A DNA stretch of 53,246 nt from Gammaproteobacteria bacterium (lineage in GTDB: Bacteria > Pseudomonadota > Gammaproteobacteria > Steroidobacterales > Woeseiaceae). Positions 16,081 to 31,392 of the stretch are shown piece by piece. The notes below the pieces were generated by a model that saw nothing but the letters and a program-made list of their open reading frames with translations, was not told the origin of the DNA and did no database searches. The DNA is taken from contig JAOUNK010000002.1 in NCBI GenBank assembly GCA_029881015.1, forward strand, positions 1 through 53,246, read 5' to 3'. Position 1 is the stretch's first letter, and each line of letters opens with the position of its first letter. The translations under genes were made by a program, and so were the position numbers.

Positions 16081-17334
16081 ATGCGATCCGACCTCACAGC
16101 CGTCATTCTTGCGGCCAGTCTCGCGCTCACGAGTCCGATTCTTCTTGCCGATGACTGCGTTGACTGTCACCGGGATGAAACGCCGAATGTCGTCAACGAC
16201 TGGCAGATCAGCAGGCACCACACAGAGAATGTCGATTGCCGCGATTGCCACAAGGGACGGCACGCATCCGCCGACGATGTGGACAAGCTCAGGACGGTAA
16301 CGGCCCAGACCTGTGCAAAGTGTCATGAAGAACGCTTTGAGCAATTCTCGAAAGGCAAGCACGCGCTGGCCTGGGCCGCTGTCGAAGCCATGCCGACAAC
16401 GCATGCCTTGCCGATCGCGTTGTCGCACGGCATGAAAGGCTGTGGCGGCTGCCATAAGCTGGGCCTCAAGGACGAAGAAACCGTCGCACAACTCAAGGCC
16501 GAAGGCAGCATGTTCGGCCACGCATCCTGCGATGCCTGCCATACGCGGCACACGTTCTCCGTCGTCGAGGCCCAGCAGCCACAGGCCTGTCAGACCTGCC
16601 ACATGGGCTTCGATCATCCACAGTGGGAAATGTGGTCTTCATCGAAGCACGGCGTGCGTTACCTCCTTGCCCAGAACGGCACGCTGCCGGCCAATACACC
16701 GGCACCGACCTGCCAGGACTGCCACATGGTCGATGGCGACCACGAGGTCCGCACCGCCTGGGGTTTCCTCGCCGTACGCCTGCCGTTAGCCGACGACGAG
16801 CAATGGGCCGCCGACCAGGTCACTATTCTGCAGGCACTGGGTGTCCTCGATCCGGACGGCGACCCAACGCCACGGCTCGATGTCGTCAAGGCCGCCGATG
16901 TTGCCCGGCTGACGCAGGAAGATTTCGACCGCGAACGCAACAAGATGATCGCGGTTTGCGAGGACTGTCATTCGAAGAATTTCGCCCTCGGCGAACTCGC
17001 GAAAGCGGATGACCTGATTCGCGAAGCGGACCATCTGCTCGCCGCGGCCATTCGTGAAATTGCGTCACTGTACGAAGACGGGATACTCGAGCAACCCGAG
17101 GGATACGCTCGACCGTTCCCGGACCTGCTGACATTCCACGACGCACCGACATCGATCGAGCAGACCCTGTTCGAGATGCACCTGAAGCATCGTATGCGCG
17201 CGTTCCAGGGTGCGTTCCACGCCAACCCGGACTACGCGCTGTGGTACGGCTGGAGCGAGATGGTCCGCGACCTGCAGAGCATCAGGGAACAAGCACAGGA
17301 ACTGCGGCGCCACGCCGAGCACCACCCGGAATAG
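16081..17334 (+). CDS. Octaheme cytochrome c, hydroxylamine-oxidoreductase-like
   Basis: A 417-aa periplasmic protein. Signal peptide MRSDLTAVILAASLALTSPILLA is cut before DDCVDCH. Eight CxxCH heme sites begin at residues 26, 53, 78, 121, 150, 170, 211 and 293, followed by about 120 helical residues without heme. Eight hemes and this C-terminal layout fit the HAO-like octaheme family, which oxidises hydroxylamine or hydrazine, or in some members reduces nitrite or hydroxylamine. Whether the crosslinking tyrosine of true HAO is present (Y385 or Y389 in NPDYALWYG are candidates) needs an alignment. The ATG has AGGAG 7 bases upstream. No cytochrome c554, quinone reductase or ammonia monooxygenase gene is nearby. 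Confidence 0.82.
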   Translation: MRSDLTAVILAASLALTSPILLADDCVDCHRDETPNVVNDWQISRHHTENVDCRDCHKGRHASADDVDKLRTVTAQTCAKCHEERFEQFSKGKHALAWAAVEAMPTTHALPIALSHGMKGCGGCHKLGLKDEETVAQLKAEGSMFGHASCDACHTRHTFSVVEAQQPQACQTCHMGFDHPQWEMWSSSKHGVRYLLAQNGTLPANTPAPTCQDCHMVDGDHEVRTAWGFLAVRLPLADDEQWAADQVTILQALGVLDPDGDPTPRLDVVKAADVARLTQEDFDRERNKMIAVCEDCHSKNFALGELAKADDLIREADHLLAAAIREIASLYEDGILEQPEGYARPFPDLLTFHDAPTSIEQTLFEMHLKHRMRAFQGAFHANPDYALWYGWSEMVRDLQSIREQAQELRRHAEHHPE

Positions 17335-17355
17335 TACCGACGTATTCTCCGAGCG

Positions 17356-21069
<3,714 letters not shown>

Positions 21070-21078
21070 GATGTTTTC

Positions 21079-22811
<1,733 letters not shown>

Positions 22812-22815
22812 ATAA

Positions 22816-22839
22816 AAATATAAGGATTCTTTTATATTT
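22816..22839. promoter_or_regulatory. AT-rich inverted repeat, candidate operator of the ArsR-metF-metH operon
   Basis: AAATATAA and TTATATTT form a perfect 8-bp inverted repeat with an 8-base spacer, 5 bases before the regulator ATG (22811). A -10-like TATACT lies upstream on the minus strand at 22850-22855, so the repeat sits just after the expected transcription start, a repressing position. In this GC-rich region such AT-rich symmetry stands out. The site also covers the ribosome-binding region, where no strong Shine-Dalgarno is seen. Confidence 0.6.
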
Positions 22840-22880
22840 AAGGCCGGACAGTATAGCAGCGACGGGATGGCGGGTACCAG

Positions 22881-23741
22881 CTATTGCATGGAATCGGGCG
22901 CCGGGACGACGTTCGTGGCAAACAGCCGCTCCACATCGACGGCATCGAAATGCCGGCGCTCGCCGCAATACTCGCAGACGACCTCGATACGCCCCTGCTC
23001 GGCCAGGGTGGCACGGGCCTCGTCCGCGCCGAGCATCTGCAGAACGTCTTCGGTCTTGCGGGTCGAGCAACGGCACTGGAACCTGACGGGACGGGGCTCA
23101 TAAACACGAACGTCGTCTTCCGCGAACAACTTGCCGATGAGCGGCAGCCCGGCTTCACCGGCGAAGTCCGTCGCCGACAGGGTTGCGATCAGGAAACGCA
23201 GGCGGCGCCAATCGTCCTCGTCAAGCGGCTGGCCGGGGACCTGTTGCAACAACAGGCCCGCGGCGAACGCGTCGTTCGCCAGCAACGCCACGTGGCTCGG
23301 AACCTGCACCGAGTGCGCGAAATAATGCTCCAGGCTCGCCGCCAGTGAGGACTCGTCGATTGCCACGATGCCCTGGTAGGGGCGTTCCCCGGCATCAACG
23401 GTCACGGCGCAGCGGGCTCCCCGGGTGAGTTCCGCGAAGTCCTTCGCGGCCGACCCCGTCTCGATGGCCGCCATGCCGCGCAGGTCGAGGTCACCGGTGC
23501 ATTGCATGACGAGCATCTGCAGGGCGCCGGAGCCCTGGATCTGCAGCGTGATGGTGCCATCGAATTTGAGGCTCTGGGCGACAAGCCCGGTCGCCGCGGC
23601 AGCGTGGCCCAGGGTCTCGGTAACGAGCAGGTCGTACTGGTGATCGCGCAGCATGCGCTGCCACGTGTTCGACAGGTGAATGAGCGCGCCCCGTACGGGA
23701 AGCGCCTCGAACCCGAAGGGAATGACGCTGTCCGCGGACAT
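22881..23741 (-). CDS. hslO: Redox-regulated chaperone Hsp33
   Basis: A 286-aa holdase switched on by oxidation; it protects unfolding proteins during oxidative and heat stress. The four zinc cysteines are C223 and C225 (CRC) and C256 and C259 (CEYC), the full CxC plus CxxC redox switch. The N-terminal domain has VRGALIHLSNTWQ and the family QYDLLVTETLGHAAAATGL block. The start lies one base after the gatB stop (TGA C ATG), so translation is coupled with gatCAB. Linking a stress chaperone to the amidotransferase operon is not a common arrangement that I know of. Confidence 0.95.
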   Translation of the reverse strand: MSADSVIPFGFEALPVRGALIHLSNTWQRMLRDHQYDLLVTETLGHAAAATGLVAQSLKFDGTITLQIQGSGALQMLVMQCTGDLDLRGMAAIETGSAAKDFAELTRGARCAVTVDAGERPYQGIVAIDESSLAASLEHYFAHSVQVPSHVALLANDAFAAGLLLQQVPGQPLDEDDWRRLRFLIATLSATDFAGEAGLPLIGKLFAEDDVRVYEPRPVRFQCRCSTRKTEDVLQMLGADEARATLAEQGRIEVVCEYCGERRHFDAVDVERLFATNVVPAPDSMQ

Positions 23742-23742
23742 G

Positions 23743-25179
23743 TCAGCCGTCGAGCTTGGCTTTCAGGATCTGGTTGACCTGCCCCGGGTTCGCCTGGCCC
23801 CTGGTCTCTTTCATGACCTGGCCAACGAAGAAGCCCATGAGCTTGTCCTTACCCGACCGGTACTCGGCGACCTGGCCCGGGTTGGCCGCGATCACCTTGT
23901 CGACAGCGGCCTCGATCGCGGAGCTGTCGGTAATCTGCCTGAGACCCTTTGCCTCGATGACCTCGTCGGCGGATCCATCGCCCGCCCACATGGCCTCGAA
24001 CACCTGTTTCGCGATCTTGCCCGAGATCGTATTGTCGTGAACGCGCGTCAACAGGCCGGCAAGCTCGTCCGCCGAGACCCTGCTGTCGCCGATCTCGAGA
24101 CCGTCCTTGTTCAGCGCACCCGACAGGTCACCAACGACCCAGTTTGCGACGAGTTGTGCGCCGGCCCCGGTCTTCGCGACCGCGGCTTCAAAGTAGTCCG
24201 CAACCGGTCGCGAGGCGGTGAGAATGGCCGCATCGTCCTTCCTGACGTCGTACTGCGCGACGAACCGCTGCTGTTTCGCATCCGGCAGCTCCGGCAATTC
24301 CTTGCGCACCGCTTCGATGTACGCTTCGCTGATCTCGACCGGCAACAGGTCCGGGTCCGGGAAATAGCGGTAGTCGTTCGCCTCTTCTTTCGAGCGCATC
24401 GACCGCGTCTCGTCCTTGTCCGCATCGTACAGACGTGTTTCCTGCACGACCTCGCCACCGTCTTCGATGAGATCGATCTGGCGCTCGATTTCGAAGTTGA
24501 TCGCTTTCTCGACAAAGCGGAACGAATTCAGGTTCTTGATTTCGGCGCGTGTGCCGAACGCTTCCTGCCCTTGCGGGCGGACCGAGACGTTGGCGTCGCA
24601 ACGGAACGATCCTTCCTGCATGTTGCCGTCGGAAATACCGAGATACCGCACGATCGTGTGGATCTTGCGCATGTAGGCAACCGCCTCTTTCGCGGAGCGA
24701 ATGTCCGGCTCGGAGACGATCTCGAGCAAAGGCGTTCCCGCCCGGTTCAGGTCGATGCCGGATGACTTGTCGAGCCCCTCGTGAATCGACTTGCCGGCAT
24801 CTTCCTCGAGGTGCGCGCGCGTGATGCCGATTCGTTTCTCATTGCCGTCCGCGTCGGTGATGAACAGTTCGCCGTGTTCCACGATCGGCAGTTCGTACTG
24901 GCTGATCTGGTAGCCCTTCGGCAGGTCCGGGTAGAAGTAGTTCTTGCGCGCGAACACCGAGCGCGGTGCCACGGTCGCGTTCACGGCGAGTCCGAACATG
25001 GCCGCCATGTGCACGACCTCTTTGTTCAGGACCGGCAGTACGCCCGGGTAGCCGAGATCCACGAGGCAGGCCTGCGTGTTGGGCTCGGCACCATACGCTG
25101 TTGATGCGGCGGAGAAAATCTTGGACTTCGTTGCGAGCTGCGCGTGTATTTCAAGCCCGATGACGACTTCCCAGCTCAT
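23743..25179 (-). CDS. gatB: Asp/Glu-tRNA amidotransferase subunit B
   Basis: Kinase and tRNA-binding subunit of GatCAB, which converts Glu-tRNA(Gln) and/or Asp-tRNA(Asn) to the amide forms. The 478-aa protein starts [20 protein letters not shown], with the GLEIHAQL signature, and has [29 protein letters not shown] and [12 protein letters not shown]. The C-terminal YqeY-like domain ends with [20 protein letters not shown] 25179 overlaps the gatA stop (ATGA) and has GGAGGG 6 bases upstream. Presence of GatCAB indicates that at least one amide aminoacyl-tRNA is made indirectly. Confidence 0.97.
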   Translation of the reverse strand: MSWEVVIGLEIHAQLATKSKIFSAASTAYGAEPNTQACLVDLGYPGVLPVLNKEVVHMAAMFGLAVNATVAPRSVFARKNYFYPDLPKGYQISQYELPIVEHGELFITDADGNEKRIGITRAHLEEDAGKSIHEGLDKSSGIDLNRAGTPLLEIVSEPDIRSAKEAVAYMRKIHTIVRYLGISDGNMQEGSFRCDANVSVRPQGQEAFGTRAEIKNLNSFRFVEKAINFEIERQIDLIEDGGEVVQETRLYDADKDETRSMRSKEEANDYRYFPDPDLLPVEISEAYIEAVRKELPELPDAKQQRFVAQYDVRKDDAAILTASRPVADYFEAAVAKTGAGAQLVANWVVGDLSGALNKDGLEIGDSRVSADELAGLLTRVHDNTISGKIAKQVFEAMWAGDGSADEVIEAKGLRQITDSSAIEAAVDKVIAANPGQVAEYRSGKDKLMGFFVGQVMKETRGQANPGQVNQILKAKLDG

Positions 25180-26639
25180 GCGAAGCCCTCCGGGCACGCC
25201 GCGAGCCAGTCCGTCGCCTGCTCGTACGCATGCGCACAGCGCAACAGGGTGCTTTCGGCGAAATGGTGTCCCACCAGGTGCAGGCCGACCGGCAGATCGT
25301 TCACGAATCCGCAGGGTACGGACAGCGCGGGGAAGCCGCCGAGGTTGGCGCCGATCGTATAGATGTCGTTGAGATACATCGTGATCGGATCGTCAACCTT
25401 GTCGCCGAGCCTGAACGCCGGCGTCGGTGCCGTCGGGCCGGCGATGACATCGACTTTTTCGAAAGCACGCTTGAAATCGTCGGCGATCAGGTGACGCACC
25501 TGCTGTGCTTTCAGGTAATAGGCATCGTAATAGCCGGCGGACAACACGTACGTGCCTGTCATGATGCGGCGCTTTACCTCATCGCCAAAACCCTCGCCGC
25601 GGCTGCGACAATACAGGTCGAACAGGTCTTCGACATTCCCGGCACGATGCCCGAAACGCACGCCGTCGAACCGCGACAGGTTCGAGGAACACTCGGCCGG
25701 TGCCACGACGTAATAGGTCGGCACGGAGTAGTCGATATTCGGCATATCCACTTCCACGGCGGTCGCTCCAAGCGACTCGATGACGGCGATCGCCTCCTTC
25801 ACTCTTGCGCCGCAGTCGGCATCGAGGCCTGCATCGAAATGCTGTCGCACGACGCCGACCTTCAGGCCCTTGATGGACTGGCCGAGTTCGGCAACGTAGT
25901 CCGGCACGGGTACGTCCAGGCACGTCGAGTCACGCTCATCGAAACCGGCCATGACGCCGAGCAGGCGGGCGGCATCTTCGGCCGACCGTGTGATGACGCC
26001 GGCCTGGTCGAGGCTCGAGGCAAACGCGATCATGCCGTAGCGCGACACGCGGCCGTAGGTAGGCTTGATGCCGAGTGTGCCGGTCAGCGCGGCCGGTTGG
26101 CGAATCGAACCGCCCGTGTCGGTCGCCGTTGCGGCCGGCGAGAAACGCGCCGCTACGGCCGCGGCAGACCCGCCTGACGAACCACCCGGCGATCGTTCAC
26201 GATCCCACGGGTTCCTGACCGGTCCGAAGTAACTCGTCTCGTTCGACGAGCCCATCGCGAACTCGTCCATGTTGGCCTTGCCCAGCACAACGGCGCCGGC
26301 AGCAGCGAGTCTTTCGACGATCGTCGCATCGTAAGGCGAAATGAAGTTGTCGAGCATCCTCGAGCCGCAGGTCGTTTTGATGCCGCGCGTACAGAAGATG
26401 TCCTTGTGGATGATCGGCAAACCGTTCAGCACTCCCCCGGCGCCGGCCGCCCGCGCGTCGTCCGCGCGTTCCGCAGCGGCAAGCGCCTCGTCGCCGGTCA
26501 CCGTGATCAGCGCATTCAGCTGGTCGTCGTGGGCCGCGATGCGGTCGAGCAACGACTGCGTCAGCTCGACGGACGAGAATTCACCGCCATCCAGACCGGC
26601 CTTGAGCTCGGTCAGCGTCTTGGCATGCAGGCCCGTCAT
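25176..26639 (-). CDS. gatA: Asp/Glu-tRNA amidotransferase subunit A
   Basis: Glutaminase subunit of GatCAB that releases ammonia from glutamine. At 487 aa it is full length and has the amidase signature: catalytic Lys in [12 protein letters not shown], the cis-Ser and nucleophile Ser in [17 protein letters not shown] and [16 protein letters not shown], and [25 protein letters not shown]. The start overlaps the gatC stop and the stop overlaps the gatB start, each by ATGA, so the three subunits are made from one coupled message. Confidence 0.97.
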   Translation of the reverse strand: MTGLHAKTLTELKAGLDGGEFSSVELTQSLLDRIAAHDDQLNALITVTGDEALAAAERADDARAAGAGGVLNGLPIIHKDIFCTRGIKTTCGSRMLDNFISPYDATIVERLAAAGAVVLGKANMDEFAMGSSNETSYFGPVRNPWDRERSPGGSSGGSAAAVAARFSPAATATDTGGSIRQPAALTGTLGIKPTYGRVSRYGMIAFASSLDQAGVITRSAEDAARLLGVMAGFDERDSTCLDVPVPDYVAELGQSIKGLKVGVVRQHFDAGLDADCGARVKEAIAVIESLGATAVEVDMPNIDYSVPTYYVVAPAECSSNLSRFDGVRFGHRAGNVEDLFDLYCRSRGEGFGDEVKRRIMTGTYVLSAGYYDAYYLKAQQVRHLIADDFKRAFEKVDVIAGPTAPTPAFRLGDKVDDPITMYLNDIYTIGANLGGFPALSVPCGFVNDLPVGLHLVGHHFAESTLLRCAHAYEQATDWLAACPEGFA

Positions 26640-26923
26640 TCTATGACCTTCGGTACGAGATACAGGCCATTCGCGACGGCTGGCGCATTTTCCTGGAAGC
26701 GATCGCGGTCATTCTGCTCGGTAACGACGTCGGCACGGAGGCGCTGGGCCACGTTCAACGGGTGCGCCATGGGCATGACGCCGCTCGTGTCGGCGGCCGA
26801 CAGGTGGTCGACGAAATCGACGATTTTCGAGAGCTTTTCGACACTCTCGGCGTACTCGTCTTCGCTTAATTCGAGTCGCGCCAGCTTTGCGATCTGCCGG
26901 ACCTGGTCTTTATCGAGTGACAC
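26636..26923 (-). CDS. gatC: Asp/Glu-tRNA amidotransferase subunit C
   Basis: The 95-aa belt subunit that stabilises GatA on GatB. It begins with a GTG ([21 protein letters not shown]), matching the usual GatC opening, and contains the family [19 protein letters not shown] segment and a C-terminal LYLVPKVIE. It is the first gene of gatC-gatA-gatB-hslO. The 134 bases between its start and the divergent mreB must hold both promoters. No strong ribosome binding site precedes the GTG. Confidence 0.93.
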   Translation of the reverse strand: MSLDKDQVRQIAKLARLELSEDEYAESVEKLSKIVDFVDHLSAADTSGVMPMAHPLNVAQRLRADVVTEQNDRDRFQENAPAVANGLYLVPKVIE

Positions 26924-26994
26924 GGTATTTTTTCGCTAGTTTCAACTGGGTTACCGGGACCCGCCGCAGCGGGCACGCAATAATACACGGCGCC

Positions 26995-27023
26995 TTGTGG
27001 AATGTCGTGCGCATTGCTAGATT
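26995..27023 (+). promoter_or_regulatory. Candidate sigma70 promoter of mreB
   Basis: TTGTGG (26995-27000) and TAGATT (27018-27023) are separated by 17 bases, 35 bases before the mreB ATG. The match is moderate (about 3/6 and 4/6), but the position at the head of the whole rod-shape operon makes it a good candidate. Confidence 0.42.
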
Positions 27024-27045
27024 ACGCCGTTAATTCTGTTTCTAG

Positions 27046-28101
<1,056 letters not shown>

Positions 28102-28123
28102 TCGTCGTTAGACGCGCGTAACC

Positions 28124-28987
28124 ATGGTCGCGTCCCGGGGAAATAACAGCAATCCAGCGCGCATACCGGCACTGGGTCTACGGGTTCTCGCGCTCATCCT
28201 GATCAGCATCCTGCTGATGTACCTCGATCACCGGCGCAATCACCTCGACGGCATCAGGCGTGGTATCGGCGCAGCCGTCTATCCTGTGCAGGTCGTCGTC
28301 GACGCACCCGTGCGCATGTGGAAGTGGCTGCGCCAGTCCACGACGTCACGCAACGAACTCGAACTCGAACTGGGCCGCTTGCGGGCAGAACGGCTGCTGA
28401 CCAATGCGCGACTGCAGCGGCTGACGGCACTCGAGGCCGAAAACGCCCGTCTGCGCGCGTTGCTGGATGCGCGCACGACCGTGCGCGACGAAGTGCGTGT
28501 CGCCGAAATCATGGCCGTCGATGCCAATCCCTATGAGCACAACCTGATCATCGATATCGGCAGCACGGACGGCGTGTACGACGGCCAGGCCATCGTCGAC
28601 GCCAACGGCGTGGTCGGTCAGGTCATTCGCACGGGCATCATGACGGCACAGGCCGTACTGATCAGTGACGCCGACCATGCGCTGCCTGTCGAGGTAAACC
28701 GCAACGGCCTGCGCACCATCGCTGTTGGTACGGGCGAGATCGACCGGCTGGACCTGCCGTTCCTCCCCAACAACGCTGACATTCGTGCCGGCGACCTGCT
28801 GGTCACGTCCGGACTCGGCGGCGCGTTTCCTTCGGGTTACCCGGTCGCTGTGGTGAACTCGGTGACGAGGATACCGCAGGAGCCGTTCGCAGACGTCACG
28901 GCGACGCCGTCGGCCGCGCTGGACCAGGTTCGCGAGGTGATGCTGATCTGGTCTGCGCCGCCGGCCAGTGAGGAGACAGACGAATGA
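28124..28987 (+). CDS. mreC: Rod-shape determining protein MreC
   Basis: A 287-aa bitopic inner-membrane protein of the elongasome that activates PBP2 and RodA. A basic N-terminus (NPARIPALGLRVLALILISILLMYL) leads into one membrane segment at about residues 17-33; a coiled coil follows (TTSRNELELELGRLRAERLLTNARLQRL, about 70-110), then the beta-barrel core (DIGSTDGVYDGQAIVDANGVVGQV). The stop overlaps the mreD start by 4 bases. Confidence 0.95.
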   Translation: MVASRGNNSNPARIPALGLRVLALILISILLMYLDHRRNHLDGIRRGIGAAVYPVQVVVDAPVRMWKWLRQSTTSRNELELELGRLRAERLLTNARLQRLTALEAENARLRALLDARTTVRDEVRVAEIMAVDANPYEHNLIIDIGSTDGVYDGQAIVDANGVVGQVIRTGIMTAQAVLISDADHALPVEVNRNGLRTIAVGTGEIDRLDLPFLPNNADIRAGDLLVTSGLGGAFPSGYPVAVVNSVTRIPQEPFADVTATPSAALDQVREVMLIWSAPPASEETDE

Positions 28988-29475
28988 GCCGGGATCGCGA
29001 CTCGCGCAGACTGCCGGTCATCGTCACGTTCGTCGTCGGACTGATGCTGACGGTCATGCCTCTGCCCGAGACCGTCGAGGCGTTTCGTCCCGACTGGCTC
29101 GCGCTGGTAGTGATCTTCTGGGCCATGCAGCTGCCACGCACGTGGAGTGTGGGAACGGCCTGGTTCATTGGCATCATTCTCGACGTTTCCTACGGCACCC
29201 TGCTTGGCCAGCATGCGCTGGCGCTGTGTGTCGTCGCGTTCGCCACCGTGCGCTCACACCTGCTCATGCGCGTATTCCCGCTGTCGCAGCTATCCGCCAC
29301 GATCTTCGCGCTGCTCGCGCTCTACCAGTTCATCCTGTTCTGGGTAAACGGGGTCGCCGGTGTCTCGGCGCCCGCAGTCACCTACTGGGCGCCGGTCATC
29401 ACCGGGACGCTGATCTGGCCGTTCCTGTACATGTTCCTCTCGGGAGTTCGTTACCGATCGCGGTCGGGGGCCTGA
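28984..29475 (+). CDS. mreD: Rod-shape determining protein MreD
   Basis: A 163-aa polytopic inner-membrane protein with about five membrane segments and the family stretch PDWLALVVIFWAMQLPRTWSVGTAWFIGIILDVSYGTLLGQHAL. It joins MreC in the rod complex. The ATG is inside an ATGA overlap with mreC. The next gene, encoding PBP2, begins 18 bases after its stop. Confidence 0.94.
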   Translation: MSRDRDSRRLPVIVTFVVGLMLTVMPLPETVEAFRPDWLALVVIFWAMQLPRTWSVGTAWFIGIILDVSYGTLLGQHALALCVVAFATVRSHLLMRVFPLSQLSATIFALLALYQFILFWVNGVAGVSAPAVTYWAPVITGTLIWPFLYMFLSGVRYRSRSGA

Positions 29476-29493
29476 GGACGTGGTTCTCTCGAC

Positions 29494-31392
29494 ATGATCG
29501 GCCTCCTGTCACCGATCAAGGACGTCCACTCCGAACGCCGGTTGTTCCTGGCGCGTGTCGTGATGGCCAGCGTCGTGTCTCTGTTGCTCATGGGCGCTGT
29601 GGTTGCACGGCTCGTGCAACTACAGGTGGTCGACCATGAACTGTTTGCAGAGAAGTCGCAGGGTAACCGTGTCCGGATCGAACCGGTTCCGCCAATACGC
29701 GGACTCATCTTCGATCGCCGGGGACGCGTCATTGCCGAGAACCTGCCGGCCTATCAGCTCGAACTGATTCCCGAGCAGGTTCACGATCTCGACGACACAC
29801 TCAATCGCCTCGCCGTCATCGGTCTTATCGAGGTCGAGGACATTCCGCGTTTCAAGGACTTGAGCCGCAGCGGCCCGCGCTTCAAGCCAGTGACGCTCAA
29901 GTTCCGCCTGACCGAAGAGGAGATCGCCAATTTCGCCATCCAGAGGCCACGCTTCCCGGGCGTCGATTTCCAGCCACGCCTGGTACGGCACTACCCGGAC
30001 GGTGCACTCGTGGCCCACGCCGTCGGCTATGTAGGCGCCCTCAGTCCGGAAGACCTGCCGCGCCTCGACCCGGCGAGCTACGCGGGCACGTCGCACACCG
30101 GCAAGACCGGCGTGGAGGGCAGTTTCGAATCGGACCTGCATGGCGACGCGGGTTATCGGCACCTGATCACGAACGCGCGCGGCCGGGAAGTACCCAGCGA
30201 CACGAGCGAACTGCTCGACTCGCTGCCCGTCGACCAGACTCCGGTGCCTGGTGCCAACGTCTACCTGAGTCTCGACCTCGAACTGCAGAGAATTGCAGCG
30301 CAGGCGTTCGAAGGCCGGCGCGGGGCGCTGGTCGCGCTCGACCCCGGCAATGGTGAAATTCTCGCGTTGATCAGTTCGCCGTCGTTCGACCCGAACCTGT
30401 TTGCCGTGGGGATGTCGACGTCGCAGTACCGCGAGTTAAGTGAGAACCCGGACCGGCCATTGTTCAACCGAGCCTTGCGCGGCGCCTACCCGCCCGGCTC
30501 GACCATCAAGCCCATGCTGGCACTGGCTGCGCTGGAGACGGGGGCGACCAACCTGACGCGCAAGAGCCTGTGCCGGGGCTACTTCCAGTTACCCAACGAC
30601 GACCATCGTTACCGCGACTGGAAGCCGGAGGGCCACGGACCCGTCGACCTGCATGACGCGATTGCCCAATCCTGCGATGTCTACTTCTACGAGATCAGCG
30701 GTGAGATCGGGATCGACAACATGCACGACTACCTGACCCGGTTCGGGCTCGGCTCCAGAACCGGCGCCGACGTCGGTGGTGAAAGCCCGGGCCTGGTCCC
30801 ATCCCGCGAATGGAAGCAGAACAACTTTCGCGACCGGGATAACCAGCGCTGGTATCACGGTGAGACAGTTATCGCCTCGATCGGCCAGGGCTATATGCTT
30901 GCAACGCCCTTACAACTGGCTGCGGCCGCAAGCGCGCTCGCGACCCAGGGCAAGCGCTATCGACCGCACATGGTGGCTGCCGTCGAGGATGCGCTGACCG
31001 GCGAGCGCCGCATGGTCACGCCGGAACGCCTTCCCGACGTGGAGATCAGCAACGAGTTCTATTGGGAGACCGTGATCGACGCAATGCATGACGTCATGCA
31101 GGGACCTCGCGGTACTGCGCGCGCCGTGGGCACCGGCGCTCCTTACGAGATGGCGGGTAAGAGCGGTACGGCCCAGGTGGTATCGATTGCGCAGGATGAA
31201 AAGTACGACGACGCGGAACTCGAGGAACGCCAGCGCGACCACGCGCTGTTCATTGCCTTCGCGCCACTCGACAACCCGCGCATCGCCGTTGCGCTGATCG
31301 TCGAAAACGCGGAGAGCGGCAGCGGCGTTGCGGCGCCGATTGCGAAGGCCGTCATGGATGCTTACCTGGGGTTCGATGACGATGCGCCTTAG
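29494..31392 (+). CDS. mrdA: Penicillin-binding protein 2 (elongation transpeptidase)
   Basis: Class B PBP that crosslinks peptidoglycan of the lateral wall together with RodA. The 632-aa protein has one N-terminal membrane anchor (about residues 23-44), a pedestal domain (PPIRGLIFDRRGRVIAENLPAYQLELIPEQ) and the transpeptidase domain. The nucleophile Ser336 is in PPGSTIKPM, the second motif is SCDVYFYE, and KSGTAQVV starts at residue 556. Its stop overlaps the start of rodA. Confidence 0.97.
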   Translation: MIGLLSPIKDVHSERRLFLARVVMASVVSLLLMGAVVARLVQLQVVDHELFAEKSQGNRVRIEPVPPIRGLIFDRRGRVIAENLPAYQLELIPEQVHDLDDTLNRLAVIGLIEVEDIPRFKDLSRSGPRFKPVTLKFRLTEEEIANFAIQRPRFPGVDFQPRLVRHYPDGALVAHAVGYVGALSPEDLPRLDPASYAGTSHTGKTGVEGSFESDLHGDAGYRHLITNARGREVPSDTSELLDSLPVDQTPVPGANVYLSLDLELQRIAAQAFEGRRGALVALDPGNGEILALISSPSFDPNLFAVGMSTSQYRELSENPDRPLFNRALRGAYPPGSTIKPMLALAALETGATNLTRKSLCRGYFQLPNDDHRYRDWKPEGHGPVDLHDAIAQSCDVYFYEISGEIGIDNMHDYLTRFGLGSRTGADVGGESPGLVPSREWKQNNFRDRDNQRWYHGETVIASIGQGYMLATPLQLAAAASALATQGKRYRPHMVAAVEDALTGERRMVTPERLPDVEISNEFYWETVIDAMHDVMQGPRGTARAVGTGAPYEMAGKSGTAQVVSIAQDEKYDDAELEERQRDHALFIAFAPLDNPRIAVALIVENAESGSGVAAPIAKAVMDAYLGFDDDAP

